A stretch of 64,000 nt of DNA. Origin: CADEDV01 sp964437415. GTDB taxonomy: Bacteria > Bacteroidota > Bacteroidia > Chitinophagales > Chitinophagaceae. A program made the translations under genes and the position numbers. Below are positions 9,279-18,776 of the stretch, piece after piece (the first letter of the stretch is position 1; every line of letters starts with the position of its first letter). The notes under the pieces were generated by a model. The model had not been told where the DNA came from, did not search any database, and saw only the letters and a list, made by a program, of their open reading frames with translations. The DNA lies in assembly GCA_964437415.1 (NCBI GenBank), contig CAYTGN010000005.1, positions 124,001-188,000 on the forward strand, read 5' to 3'.

Positions 9279-10205
9279 ATGAAATTATATAAAGTTGTTT
9301 TCTTACTCCTTTTAAGCAGTATGTTGCTGCAAAGTCATGCCCTTGCCCAAACCATTTCAAAAGAGGAAATTATCTTCCTTACTTCAGCATGGAAAGGCGA
9401 ACGTTTTGCAGACGGAAGACCAAAGATCCCTGATGAACTTTTGAAAAGAGCCAAATATATCATGATGGACGATGCATGGACGGTGCTGAAAAATGAAGGC
9501 TATTTCAACCAGTATGAAGGCGGCTGGAAAACAGTCAACGATAGTGTCATGACAGGGCGGGCCGTAACGGCTATGTATTTACCCAGCCGTCCTGATGTTG
9601 AAGTCAATATTAAAAGCCGCGGGGCCACGCAGGGAAGAAAAGGAAATACAAATGCATGGCCGATTGATATATTGGTGCAGGGTGATCTCTATGTTGCTGA
9701 TGCATTCGGAAAGATCAGCGGTGGTGGTATCATGGGAGCCACTTTGGCCAATTCCATTTTCAGCAAATCGGGCAATGGTGTTGTGTTTGACGGAGCAGCA
9801 AGGGATCTGCAAGAGATCAGGAATATCAAAGGCTTTAATGCCTTTGTCCGCGACTTTCATCCTTCCTTCACTGAAGAGATGTTGCTGATGGGCCTCAACA
9901 CTCCCATCCGCATCGGGCAGGCAATTGTGTTGCCGGGTGATTTGGTGATTGCTGGTCTGGAAGGTGTGCTTTTTGTTCCGGCGCACCTGGCAGAACAGGT
10001 GGTCAGCACGGCTGAATTTGTTATCCGCAAAGACCAGTTTGGATTTGAAATGGTGCGTAGCGGAAAATACAGCACCGGCGAAATTGACAGCCAATGGACG
10101 GATGCGATTAAAACGGAGTTTTTGAAATGGCTGGAAAAGCATCCCGAGCTTGGCAAAATGACCCGTGAAGAACTGGATAATATGATGAAAAAAAGGACAT
10201 GGTAG
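9279..10205 (+). CDS. RraA-family protein with a signal peptide (paralogue 1)
   Basis: I chose the ATG at 9279 because it opens a clean signal peptide (MKLYKVVFLLLLSSMLLQS... ending ALAQ); an in-frame GTG at 9243 would overlap the previous gene and bury that signal. The mature part matches the RraA/HMG-CHA aldolase family: an N-terminal subfamily block (SAWKGERFADGRPKIPDELL), the central VVFDGAARDLQEI with the family's Arg-Asp pair, and PGDLVIAGLEGVLFVP near the end. Family members act as RNase inhibitors or as 4-hydroxy-4-methyl-2-oxoglutarate/oxaloacetate aldolases. Export from the cytoplasm rules out a role on RNase E and favours an aldolase-like role on sugar-derived keto acids (inference). 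A close paralogue lies at 27602-28594. Confidence 0.83.
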   Translation: MKLYKVVFLLLLSSMLLQSHALAQTISKEEIIFLTSAWKGERFADGRPKIPDELLKRAKYIMMDDAWTVLKNEGYFNQYEGGWKTVNDSVMTGRAVTAMYLPSRPDVEVNIKSRGATQGRKGNTNAWPIDILVQGDLYVADAFGKISGGGIMGATLANSIFSKSGNGVVFDGAARDLQEIRNIKGFNAFVRDFHPSFTEEMLLMGLNTPIRIGQAIVLPGDLVIAGLEGVLFVPAHLAEQVVSTAEFVIRKDQFGFEMVRSGKYSTGEIDSQWTDAIKTEFLKWLEKHPELGKMTREELDNMMKKRTW

Positions 10206-10293
10206 TCAGCCGTAGCCGGGTGAAAAATGAAAGAACTATTTTTTAATTCTCGTATTCAAATAACAACTCAACATTCACTTAAAATTTAGCAAC

Positions 10294-10632
10294 ATGAAAC
10301 AGTTATTTACGGTAGCACTCCTGCTCGGATGCATGGTGGTTTTTGGTCAGAATCCTATTGACGGAAACTGGAAAGGCACAAGGGAAACGCCCAATGGCAC
10401 TTTTGAGATCAATTACACATTTAAAGTGGAAGGAAACGTACTAAAAGGCACCTGGAAAACACAATTCGGAGAAACTCCCTTAGAGGAAGGTAAAGTTGAC
10501 GGGAAGAAATTTTCCTACAGCATTTCCTTTAATGACATGACGATCAAAAGCACAGGAGAACTCATTAACGATAATGAAATAGTGATCAAAAATGAGAGAG
10601 GAGAAATGAAGCTGACCAGGGTGAAAGAATAG
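10294..10632 (+). CDS. Small secreted beta-rich protein of unknown function
   Basis: A 112-residue protein with a signal peptide (MKQLFTVALLLGCMVVFGQ). The mature part alternates short strands: IDGNWKGTRETPNGTF, KVEGNVLKGTWKTQFGE, EEGKVDGKKFSYSISF and NEIVIKNERGEMKLTRV. This pattern, with a leading GNWKG, resembles the small lipocalin-like/META-like beta proteins common in Bacteroidota and Planctomycetota. No catalytic residues are evident. It follows the RraA gene by 88 bp and is followed by a strong inverted repeat at 10643-10680, so it may end a transcriptional unit. Function unknown. Confidence 0.65.
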   Translation: MKQLFTVALLLGCMVVFGQNPIDGNWKGTRETPNGTFEINYTFKVEGNVLKGTWKTQFGETPLEEGKVDGKKFSYSISFNDMTIKSTGELINDNEIVIKNERGEMKLTRVKE

Positions 10633-10642
10633 ATAGCAAACC

Positions 10643-10680
10643 CATGATTCCCGGGGCTGGTAAGTGACCCGGGAATCATG
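10643..10680 (+). terminator. Perfect 13-bp inverted repeat, possible terminator or operator
   Basis: The arms 10643-10655 (CATGATTCCCGGG) and 10668-10680 (CCCGGGAATCATG) are perfect complements around a 12-base loop. No T-run follows, so it is not a classical intrinsic terminator; it could stop or slow polymerase, protect the upstream mRNA end or bind a dimeric regulator. The last three bases form an in-frame ATG for the next gene, which argues that the real start of that gene is the ATG at 10714. Confidence 0.55.
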
Positions 10681-10713
10681 TTGAATACTTATACCATTAA
10701 TAAAAGAATTATC

Positions 10714-12651
10714 ATGCAGTTAAAACTTCGCAACCCTATTTTTTGTTCAGGCCTGTTGGCGGCTGTAGCTTTTTGTATCGTTAGCTGCAATTCGGCCCCT
10801 GTAGCGGAATGGGAAAAAACAAATAATGACCTGATCAAACAACATCAGCTTAAAAAGCGGTCTTTATCGGGTCTTCCAGCTTCAAAAGTGGAATCAAATA
10901 TTGAACCCGCCAAAGTAGCCAACCTCGACCAGCTTGACAGCACTGTGCTGCATCCCGGTGTTCATGCAAAAATATTCTGGGGGGCCGGCAATATGGTGAG
11001 TGTATTGCAACTTCAACCCAATGCAACCATTCCGGAGGAAGAATTAACTGCGCACCGGTTTCTATTTGTTCTGGAAGGAACTGTTGATCACTCAGTCAAC
11101 GGCGCCAGTTATTCCATGCTTGCACAGCAACGTGAAAACCCGGATGGCGTTCATAGCGGCACACCCCGCACAGATTTTATTTATTCAGAGAAGGGAACTA
11201 AATCAGCTATCACTGCAGGTGCATACGGGGCAAAGCTGCTGGAAGTGTACAGTCCGCTACGGGCCGACTACCTGCAAAAAACGGGTATGGCCAACCCGCC
11301 TGCGGAAATACCTGACATCAAAAATATGATGGACCCGAATCTTACTCCCAATAGAGTATATGACCTGTATGCTATACAACTTACTACGCTTACACCCGAT
11401 GCCCATTCACGGATACTGTCGGGAAGAAATATGCAGCTGAGTTTTATATCCATGGATCCCGGTTCTGTTTTTCCGCATCACATTCATCCTGAAGAGCAGG
11501 TCATGTTTGTATTGCGGGGCGAATGCCGTGAGATCCTGTTGGACGGAGAACAGGAAATGAAGGCAAACAGCATGGTACGCATCCCCGGCAACATGGTGCA
11601 TGGCGCCTACATTGGCGAGATTGGCTGCGATGCATTAGATATATTCTGGCCGGCAAGGGCTGACTACCTTGAAAAAGAAAAAGCAAGGCTGAAAGCTTAT
11701 CATGACATCATTCCCGAAGATGCAAACCTGGAATTGCTCGTGGATGGCAAAAAAACAAAACCTGAATTGTTTTTTACCGAAGGACCAAAATGGATGAAAG
11801 GGAAAGTTTATCTCTCCAATATGTTCTTTGACCAGAACTGGAATGCAAGCCCGAAAAAAAGTTCAACGGTTGAATTGGATCCAAACGGGAGCTATCGCAA
11901 CATTACCGAAGGTAAAATGCAGACAAACGGGTTATATCCCTACAAAAATGGCAACCTGATCGTTTGTGACATGATGGGACACCGGGTGGTGGAAATGACC
12001 ACCAACGGGCAAGTGGTGAAAGTGCTTGCTGACAAATATGATGGCAAACCTATTGACGGCCCCAACGATGTAATAACCGATGCAAAAGGAGGTTTTTATT
12101 TTACCGATCCTCAATTTACTATGGAGCCGGCAAAATTTCAGCCGGGCCGTGCGGTTTATTATGTTTCCCCGGAGGGGAAAATCACCAGAGTGGTGGAGCC
12201 TAATGAATTTGCGATGCCCAATGGTATTGCATTGTCGCCGGATGGCAAAACGCTTTACATCAACAATTGCTACGATAATGAATCCTGGTATCCTGTTAAC
12301 AGCGAAAAAGATAATCATATCTGGGCCTATGATGTGAATGCAGACGGCAGTATCAGTAACGGTCGAAAATTTGCCACTTTATTTCTCACCGGCAATGTGC
12401 TGGACCGGAAAGGAAAATCATCCAGCGCCGATGGTATGGCGATTGATACAGAAGGGAACCTTTATGTGGCCACCTACTATGGTGTTCAGATATTCAATAA
12501 AGAAGGCGCCTTTGTGGGCATGATCAACCTGCCCAACTTCCCGGTGAGTCTTTGTTTCGGTGATGAAGACATGAAAACACTTTATATCGTCAGTTATAGC
12601 AAAATATATAAGATAAGAACCAATAAAAAGGGATTTGTACAGTACTTATAG
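10714..12651 (+). CDS. Double-cupin / SMP-30 gluconolactonase fusion lipoprotein
   Basis: The start at 10714 is preferred over an upstream in-frame ATG at 10678, which sits inside a hairpin arm and adds 12 non-signal residues. The 645-residue product has a lipoprotein signal with lipobox IVSC. Two cupin domains follow (about 70-180 and 205-315; the second has VFPHHIHPEEQVMFVL and GNMVHGAY), then an SMP-30/gluconolactonase six-bladed propeller (about 330-640). Its expected metal ligands are in FTEGPKW (Glu), GPNDVITD (Asn) and SADGMAID (Asp). SMP-30 enzymes hydrolyse aldonolactones to aldonates; the cupins may bind or isomerise sugar acids (inference). It would act in the periplasm, downstream of the PQQ or GFOR-like oxidoreductases. 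The next ATG touches its stop codon. Confidence 0.82.
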   Translation: MQLKLRNPIFCSGLLAAVAFCIVSCNSAPVAEWEKTNNDLIKQHQLKKRSLSGLPASKVESNIEPAKVANLDQLDSTVLHPGVHAKIFWGAGNMVSVLQLQPNATIPEEELTAHRFLFVLEGTVDHSVNGASYSMLAQQRENPDGVHSGTPRTDFIYSEKGTKSAITAGAYGAKLLEVYSPLRADYLQKTGMANPPAEIPDIKNMMDPNLTPNRVYDLYAIQLTTLTPDAHSRILSGRNMQLSFISMDPGSVFPHHIHPEEQVMFVLRGECREILLDGEQEMKANSMVRIPGNMVHGAYIGEIGCDALDIFWPARADYLEKEKARLKAYHDIIPEDANLELLVDGKKTKPELFFTEGPKWMKGKVYLSNMFFDQNWNASPKKSSTVELDPNGSYRNITEGKMQTNGLYPYKNGNLIVCDMMGHRVVEMTTNGQVVKVLADKYDGKPIDGPNDVITDAKGGFYFTDPQFTMEPAKFQPGRAVYYVSPEGKITRVVEPNEFAMPNGIALSPDGKTLYINNCYDNESWYPVNSEKDNHIWAYDVNADGSISNGRKFATLFLTGNVLDRKGKSSSADGMAIDTEGNLYVATYYGVQIFNKEGAFVGMINLPNFPVSLCFGDEDMKTLYIVSYSKIYKIRTNKKGFVQYL

Positions 12652-12702
12652 ATGAGGGAAGCAGAAAGAAAGAAAAAAACATACAATAAAAGCCGGCGGC
12701 TG

Positions 12703-13728
12703 ATGAAAACATTGATTTGCGCACGACCGGGGGAACTTGAATATGTTTCAAAGGCAAGGCCGCTTTTGGAAAAGGGCCATGCTATCATCAGCATCCGGAG
12801 GATCGGGGTTTGCGGCACTGACCTGCACGCCTTTGAAGGAACACAACCTTTCTTTCAATATCCACGCATATTGGGTCATGAGCTCTCCGGCGAGCTGGTT
12901 GAGTTTGATGATGCCCCCGGGTTTAGCGCCGGAGAAACCGTTACGTTTATTCCATACTTCCATTGCGGGTCATGCATTGCCTGCCGGACAGGCAAACCGA
13001 ACTGTTGTGTTTCGATAAAAGTTTGCGGGGTACATATAGATGGAGGAATGACGGAACAATTACTGGTTCCTTCCGGTTCGCTGGTTCATGGCAATGGCTT
13101 AAGCCATGATGTACTGGCATTGGTGGAACCTTTGGCCATCGGCGCACATGCTGTGAGGCGGGCGGCTGTAGCAGCTGGTGAATTTGTATTGGTGATCGGC
13201 GCCGGCCCGATCGGCTTAGCTGTAATGGAATTTGCGGCAATCGCCGGTGGAAAGGTGATTGCTATGGATATTAACCCGTGGCGGCTGCAGTTTTGCAGGG
13301 AAAAACTCAATGTCACCCATATCATCAATGCATCAACTGAAAATGTTCCGGCGGTCTTGAAAGAAATGACCCATGGCGACATGCCCGCTGTTGTCATTGA
13401 TGCAACAGGCAGCTTAAAAGCCATCAATGATTCGTTTCAATACATAGCTCATAGCGGACGCTATGTTCTGGTCGGCCTGCAAAAAGGAGATATTTCCTTC
13501 AACCACCCGGAATTTCATAAAAGAGAGGCCACCTTAATGAGCAGCCGCAACGCTACAAGAGGGGATTTTGATCATGTGATCAATTGTATAAAAAACGGAA
13601 GGATATCGCCGGAGCGTTTTATTACCAACCGTGTTGCTTTTGACGATGCGGGAAAAGAATTTAAGCACTGGCTTAACCCGGCAAATAATATTATTAAAGT
13701 GATGATCGGATCAACGATTGACAAATAA
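12703..13728 (+). CDS. Zinc-dependent medium-chain alcohol/polyol dehydrogenase
   Basis: The product (341 residues from the ATG at 12703; an ATG at 12652 adds 17 basic non-conserved residues) is a medium-chain dehydrogenase of the sorbitol/L-galactonate dehydrogenase type. Catalytic zinc residues Cys37, His59 and Glu60 (CGTD, GHE) and structural zinc cysteines 88, 91, 94 and 102 are present. Glu142 lies in VEPLA, and the NAD site is VLVIGAGPIGLAV. There is no signal peptide, so it acts in the cytoplasm, unlike most of its neighbours. It probably oxidises a sugar alcohol or aldonate or reduces the matching keto-sugar. It ends 15 bp before the GH127/146 gene. Family assignment is strong; the substrate is not determined. 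Confidence 0.88.
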   Translation: MKTLICARPGELEYVSKARPLLEKGHAIISIRRIGVCGTDLHAFEGTQPFFQYPRILGHELSGELVEFDDAPGFSAGETVTFIPYFHCGSCIACRTGKPNCCVSIKVCGVHIDGGMTEQLLVPSGSLVHGNGLSHDVLALVEPLAIGAHAVRRAAVAAGEFVLVIGAGPIGLAVMEFAAIAGGKVIAMDINPWRLQFCREKLNVTHIINASTENVPAVLKEMTHGDMPAVVIDATGSLKAINDSFQYIAHSGRYVLVGLQKGDISFNHPEFHKREATLMSSRNATRGDFDHVINCIKNGRISPERFITNRVAFDDAGKEFKHWLNPANNIIKVMIGSTIDK

Positions 13729-13743
13729 AAGCAAACAAATAAA

Positions 13744-16152
13744 ATGCTGTTTAGGATTAAGAAAAACAAAAAGATACGGGCAGTTGCCTGCATCGGCATA
13801 TCGGTTTTGCTGAACTGCAACAACCTCGTTGCACAGGATAAACTCAACCCCAACACATTCCCGTTAGCTGATGTTACACTATTGAACGGCCCTTTCAAAC
13901 ATGCCCGTGACCTGAATATTAAAACACTTTTGCAATACAACACAGACCGCCTGCTGGCCGGTTACCGGAAAGAAGCAGGGTTGCCGGCAAAAGCAAATTC
14001 TTTTTCAAACTGGGATGGGCTGGACGGCCATGTTGGCGGGCACTATTTATCAGCAATGGCCATGAACTATGCGGCAACAGGCAATGCGGAATGTAAGCGG
14101 CGCATGGAATATATGATTGCAGAACTGAAGCAATGCCAGGAAGCAAATGGCATCCAATACCCCGACTGGGGAATTGGCTATGTGGGAGCAGTGCCAAATG
14201 GAAAAGACCTGTGGCCAAAGATCAAGGCTGGCGATGTGAGTGTGGTCTGGAAGTATTGGGTGCCCTGGTACAACGTACATAAAATATATGCGGGATTAAA
14301 AGATGCCTGGATGTATGCAGGAAATGCAGATGCGAAAAAAATATTCCTCCAATTCTGTGATTGGGGAATTGAAATCACCAAAGCATTAAGTGATTCCCAA
14401 ATGGAAGAAATGCTGGGCAATGAGCATGGCGGTATAAATGAAGTTTTTGCCGATGCTTTCGAGATGACGGGTAATCAGAAATATCTGATAGCCGCCAAAC
14501 GTTTTTCGCACCGGCAAATATTAGAACCCCTATCTGTTCATAAAGATGAGCTGGATAACAAACATGCCAACACACAGGTGCCTAAAGCCATAGGGTTTCA
14601 GCGTATTGGTGAAGAGGCGAATGATGATAAATACCTGTCAGCCGGCCGGTTCTTTTGGGAAACTGTTACGACTAACCGTTCACTGGCATTTGGCGGCAAT
14701 AGCCGGAGGGAATTTTTTCCTTCCGTCAGTTCCTGCAGTGATTTTGTGAATGAAGCAGAGGGGCCTGAATCCTGCAATTCTTACAATATGCTGAGACTGA
14801 CACAGCATATTTTCCGGCTCGATCCATTGGCAAAATATATTGATTATTATGAACGCACCTTGTATAACCATATTCTCTCCACACAACATCCGGAACATGG
14901 CGGTTATGTTTATTTCACTCCTGCCCGCCCCCGGCATTACCGGGTTTATTCCACTCCCAATGAAGGCATGTGGTGCTGCGTAGGCAGTGGCATGGAAAAT
15001 CATGGCAAGTACAATGAATTTATCTATACACACACAAAAGATTCTTTATTCCTGAACCTGTTCATGGCGTCGGAACTGAACTGGAAAAAGAAAGGCGTGA
15101 AGTTGAAACAGGAAACCAATTTTCCATATGAAGAACAAACAAAGCTTACCGTTACACAGGGCAGTTCTTCCTTTACATTGCTCGTTCGTTATCCATCCTG
15201 GGTAAAAAGCAACGGAGTAAGTGTAAGTGTTAACGGAAAGCCTGTAAAATATACTGTCAACAATCTTGGTTACATCGCCATTAAACGCACCTGGAAAAAA
15301 CGAGATGTTATACTGGTAAAGCTGCCCATGCAAACCCGGATCGAACAAATGCCCAATGTACCCAATTATGTGGCCATCCTGCACGGACCGGTTTTGCTTG
15401 CCGCAAAAACAGGAACAGAAGACCTGAAAGGGTTGGTGGCCGATGACAGCCGCTGGGGACATATTGCCGGCGGCAAAAGATTACCGGTTGACCAGGCGCC
15501 GATCATCATTGAAGATAATTTAATGACTTCTCTCCCGGCAAAACTGCAACCAGTGCCCGGCAAGCCCTTAACCTTTACAGCCCCTGAATTAAAAATGGTT
15601 AATCGCATCCCTGCTGTGTTTGAACCATTTTTTTCTATTCATGATAGCCGGTATATGATGTATTGGATGGCACTAACCGGTAATGAATACCGTTCTTACC
15701 TTGACTCACTGGCACTGGCTGAAAAAGCAAAATTAGAATTGCAGCAGCGCACTATTGATTTTGTGGCTCCCGGCGAACAACAACCCGAAGCGGATCACTT
15801 AATTCAACATTCAAAATCAAACACCGGTAACCGCCATGATGAATTCTGGCGGGAAGCCCGCAATGATGGTTACTTCAGTTACAATCTATCCACCCGTGGT
15901 GAAACAGGACTGAACCTGATGGTGCGTTACTGGGGCGCTGAATGGGGCAACCGGAAATTTGATATTTATATAGATGATCAAAAACTGCTGACTGAAGACA
16001 ATACGGGAAGATGGAACCAATCGGCATTCAAGGATATTGAGTATACTATTCCGGATGCAATGCTGGCAGGAAAAGAAAACATCCGGGTTAAATTCCAGGC
16101 TTTGCCGGATAATACGGCCGGAGCTGTGTATGGCATAAGGCTGGTTAAATAA
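13744..16152 (+). CDS. GH127/GH146 (DUF1680) beta-L-arabinofuranosidase
   Basis: This 802-residue secreted enzyme has an N-terminal hydrophobic signal (VACIGISVLLNCNN) and an (alpha/alpha)6 barrel that begins with LNGPFKHARDLN and NWDGLDGHVGGHYLSAMAM. The cysteine-glycosidase zinc/active site is complete: Glu323 (RREFFPS), Glu342 and Cys344 in EGPESC, and Cys411-Cys412 in MWCCVGSGMENH. The numbering is very close to the Bifidobacterium enzyme HypBA1 (Glu322, Glu338, Cys340, Cys417, Cys418). C-terminal beta domains follow from about 440. It should release beta-linked L-arabinofuranose from arabinan, extensin or rhamnogalacturonan side chains. GH127 and GH146 cannot be separated by eye. Confidence 0.9.
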   Translation: MLFRIKKNKKIRAVACIGISVLLNCNNLVAQDKLNPNTFPLADVTLLNGPFKHARDLNIKTLLQYNTDRLLAGYRKEAGLPAKANSFSNWDGLDGHVGGHYLSAMAMNYAATGNAECKRRMEYMIAELKQCQEANGIQYPDWGIGYVGAVPNGKDLWPKIKAGDVSVVWKYWVPWYNVHKIYAGLKDAWMYAGNADAKKIFLQFCDWGIEITKALSDSQMEEMLGNEHGGINEVFADAFEMTGNQKYLIAAKRFSHRQILEPLSVHKDELDNKHANTQVPKAIGFQRIGEEANDDKYLSAGRFFWETVTTNRSLAFGGNSRREFFPSVSSCSDFVNEAEGPESCNSYNMLRLTQHIFRLDPLAKYIDYYERTLYNHILSTQHPEHGGYVYFTPARPRHYRVYSTPNEGMWCCVGSGMENHGKYNEFIYTHTKDSLFLNLFMASELNWKKKGVKLKQETNFPYEEQTKLTVTQGSSSFTLLVRYPSWVKSNGVSVSVNGKPVKYTVNNLGYIAIKRTWKKRDVILVKLPMQTRIEQMPNVPNYVAILHGPVLLAAKTGTEDLKGLVADDSRWGHIAGGKRLPVDQAPIIIEDNLMTSLPAKLQPVPGKPLTFTAPELKMVNRIPAVFEPFFSIHDSRYMMYWMALTGNEYRSYLDSLALAEKAKLELQQRTIDFVAPGEQQPEADHLIQHSKSNTGNRHDEFWREARNDGYFSYNLSTRGETGLNLMVRYWGAEWGNRKFDIYIDDQKLLTEDNTGRWNQSAFKDIEYTIPDAMLAGKENIRVKFQALPDNTAGAVYGIRLVK

Positions 16153-16242
16153 AAAGGTATTGTCCGGCTGTGTAAACAAGCCGCATTGTGAGCAGGAGCG
16201 AGGGTTGATTGAATAGATTTAGTGATTGATAATTTATTGCAT

Positions 16243-17106
16243 ATGAAATTCATTACCGCTTTACTACTATGTATATCCCTGGCTGCTGCAGGGCAGGACT
16301 CCCTCTATACATTAGGGCCGGATTCTTATCCAAAAGAAGGTGTTCCCCGTGGCGTTGTAACAAAATATGAATGGCAGAGCAAGATCTATAACAACTATCG
16401 TGAATATTATGTGTATGTTCCCGCTGCTTATGACAGCACAAGACCTGCGGCGCTGATGATCTTCCAGGATGGCGCCAGCTATGCCAATGAAACAGGTGAC
16501 CTGCGGGTGCCGGTTGTGTATGACAACCTTATCTACGATAAAAAATTACCGGTAACCATTTGCCTGTTTGTGAATCCCGGGCACAGCAGCAAGGAATATC
16601 CTGAAAACAGGTACCGTTCATCCAATCGTTCGGAAGAGTATGATGACATGAGCAGCAAATATGCGGATATGCTGATGACCGAATTGATCCCTGAGTTAAA
16701 AAAGAAATACAATATCAGCGACAGCGCTTCGATGCATGGCATCGGCGGACTTTCGTCCGGGGCCATCTGTGCATTTACTGCTGCCTGGCATTATCCCGGC
16801 TACTTCAGTAAAGTGCTCAGCTTCATCGGGAGCTTTACGGATATCCGGGGCGGACACAACTATCCTTCTCTTATCCGGAAAACCGATAAGAAGCATATCA
16901 AAATGTTTATGCAGGACGGTAGTAACGACCTTGACAACCAGTTTGGCAACTGGTGGCTGGCCAACCTGCAAATGGAAGCAGCGCTGAAGTATAAGGGCTA
17001 TGACTTCAAATTTGAAAAAGGAGTTGGTGCACATAGCGGCAAACATGGCGGATCTGTAATGCCGGAAGCATTGGTATGGTTATGGAACGACACTATCAAA
17101 AAATAA
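16243..17106 (+). CDS. Secreted CE1-like esterase, enterochelin esterase-like
   Basis: The ATG at 16243 starts a signal peptide (MKFITALLLCISLAAAG) and is preferred over an upstream ATG at 16222. The 287-residue alpha/beta hydrolase of the esterase D family shows YVYVPAAYDSTRPAALMIFQ and a nucleophile Ser in GIGGLSSGAICAF. The C-terminal VGAHSGKHGG carries the likely catalytic His. It differs clearly from the two CE1 genes at the start of the window and lacks the E-set module. It probably removes an acyl group from a polysaccharide side chain. It lies 90 bp after the arabinofuranosidase and 10 bp before the GH43 gene, so the three are likely co-expressed. Confidence 0.8.
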   Translation: MKFITALLLCISLAAAGQDSLYTLGPDSYPKEGVPRGVVTKYEWQSKIYNNYREYYVYVPAAYDSTRPAALMIFQDGASYANETGDLRVPVVYDNLIYDKKLPVTICLFVNPGHSSKEYPENRYRSSNRSEEYDDMSSKYADMLMTELIPELKKKYNISDSASMHGIGGLSSGAICAFTAAWHYPGYFSKVLSFIGSFTDIRGGHNYPSLIRKTDKKHIKMFMQDGSNDLDNQFGNWWLANLQMEAALKYKGYDFKFEKGVGAHSGKHGGSVMPEALVWLWNDTIKK

Positions 17107-17116
17107 AATATAAAAA

Positions 17117-18691
17117 ATGCGACCATTAATCACAGGACTGGTCTTAGCTGCGGCCGTTTTATCTTTTAACAATGCCTGGACACAAAACACCGCACAGAAT
17201 CCTATCATCTTTGCTGATGTGCCGGACTGGGCCATCATCCGTGTAGGTAACACCTATTATATGAGTAGCACCACTATGCATATGAGCCCGGGAGTGCCCA
17301 TCATGTCATCAAAGGATCTGGTGAACTGGAAGATGGTCAGTTATGCCTATGATACCCTGGTGAGCAATGATGAAATGAATCTGGAGAATGGAAAATCCGC
17401 CTATGGCAGGGGTTCCTGGGCCAGCAGCATCCGGTATCACAAAAATGTTTTTTATGTTTCAACGTTTTCAGCCACCAGTGGCAAAACACATATCTACACG
17501 ACTAAGAATATTAAAAAAGGGCCGTGGAAAGCAATTACATTCCGGCCGGTGCTGCATGATAATTCGCTTTTTTTTGATGATGACGGAAAAGCCTACATGA
17601 TCTATGGAAACCGCAAACTCACATTGGTGGAACTGAAAGATGACCTGTCCGGTATCAAAGAAAACGGAATTAACCAGGTGATCATTGAAGACGCTACAAA
17701 ACCCAGTCAACCCGTTGGCCAAAGTGGATTGGGTGAAGGTTCTCAACTTTTCAAAGAAAATGGTAAATATTATCTCTTCAATATCACCTGGCCAAGAGGT
17801 GGTGTGAGAACAGTGGTCATTCACCGGGCTGATAAACTGACCGGCCCCTGGGAAGGCAGGGTTGCTCTGCAGGACCTGGGAGTGGCGCAGGGCGGATTGA
17901 TTGATATGCCTGATGGAACCTGGTATTCCTATCTTTTCAGGGACTATGGTTCTGTCGGTCGTATTCCTTATCTCGTTCCTGTTAAATGGGAAGATGGGTG
18001 GCCGGTCTTGGGTGAGAATGGAAAAGTTACTTCAACACTTCCGCTGCCGGCAAGCAAAGGATTAATACCGGGCATAATTGCTTCCGATGAATTTAGCCGG
18101 AAAAAAAGTGAACCTGCATTGCCGCTTGTCTGGCAATGGAATCACAACCCCGATAATCAACGCTGGTCTGTTGCCGCAAGAAAAGGATTTCTTCGTCTCA
18201 CCACTGGAAGAATTGATTCCTCTGTGTTGTCAGCAAAAAACACACTTACGCAGCGCACCTTCGGCCCGGTATGTTCGGGAACGACTGCACTCGATGTATC
18301 CAATATGAAAGACGGCGATGTGGCGGGGCTGGTGCTGCTGCAACGAAATTATGGACTGGTGGGTGTGAAGGTTACTGGTGATTCCAAAACAATCATCATG
18401 ATCAATGCGACAGACAACAAACCCGTGGAGGCAGAACAGGTTCCGCTTGCGCAAAACATCATTTATTTCAAAGCAGACTGTGATTTCACCAACAGAAAAG
18501 ATGTGGCTGATTTTTATTACAGCCTTGATGGGAATACATGGAAAAAGATCGGCACACAATTGAAGATGGCTTATACCCTGCCCCAGCATTTCATGGGGTA
18601 CCGGTTTGGGTTATTTATCTACGCCACAAAAAACACTGGAGGATCTGCTGATTTCGATTTCTTCCGTATCAGTAACAGTATTTCAAAATGA
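17117..18691 (+). CDS. GH43-family glycosidase with C-terminal beta-sandwich
   Basis: This 524-residue secreted enzyme (signal ending NNAWTQ) is a five-bladed GH43 propeller (about 25-315). The catalytic base is probably Asp37 in ADVPDWAIIRVGNTYYM. The pKa-modulating Asp is in LHDNSLFFDDDG, and the acid Glu in LGEGSQLFKENGKYY. The C-terminal about 190 residues form the beta-sandwich typical of GH43 xylosidases and arabinofuranosidases (GTTALDVSNMKDGDVAGLVL). It should remove xylose or arabinose from oligosaccharides. The Pro-Asp-Trp at the base motif, where Pro-Asp-Pro is common, suggests a divergent subfamily. A second GH43 lies at 43690-45375 and shares the overall plan but differs strongly in sequence. 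Confidence 0.87.
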   Translation: MRPLITGLVLAAAVLSFNNAWTQNTAQNPIIFADVPDWAIIRVGNTYYMSSTTMHMSPGVPIMSSKDLVNWKMVSYAYDTLVSNDEMNLENGKSAYGRGSWASSIRYHKNVFYVSTFSATSGKTHIYTTKNIKKGPWKAITFRPVLHDNSLFFDDDGKAYMIYGNRKLTLVELKDDLSGIKENGINQVIIEDATKPSQPVGQSGLGEGSQLFKENGKYYLFNITWPRGGVRTVVIHRADKLTGPWEGRVALQDLGVAQGGLIDMPDGTWYSYLFRDYGSVGRIPYLVPVKWEDGWPVLGENGKVTSTLPLPASKGLIPGIIASDEFSRKKSEPALPLVWQWNHNPDNQRWSVAARKGFLRLTTGRIDSSVLSAKNTLTQRTFGPVCSGTTALDVSNMKDGDVAGLVLLQRNYGLVGVKVTGDSKTIIMINATDNKPVEAEQVPLAQNIIYFKADCDFTNRKDVADFYYSLDGNTWKKIGTQLKMAYTLPQHFMGYRFGLFIYATKNTGGSADFDFFRISNSISK

Positions 18692-18776
18692 AAAAGAGTA
18701 ACACGAAAAACAATCATCATTTTAAAACGGGATTGAATAAATAAGAAATACCATGTAATGAAAAAAAATAAACGAC

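Noticed and set aside
9279..10205. RraA as an inhibitor of RNase E
   Set aside because: A signal peptide is incompatible with a cytoplasmic RNase partner; the same holds for the copy at 27602-28594.
16165..16183. CGGCT/AGCCG hairpin after the arabinofuranosidase gene
   Set aside because: Only five base pairs and no T-run; likely chance.
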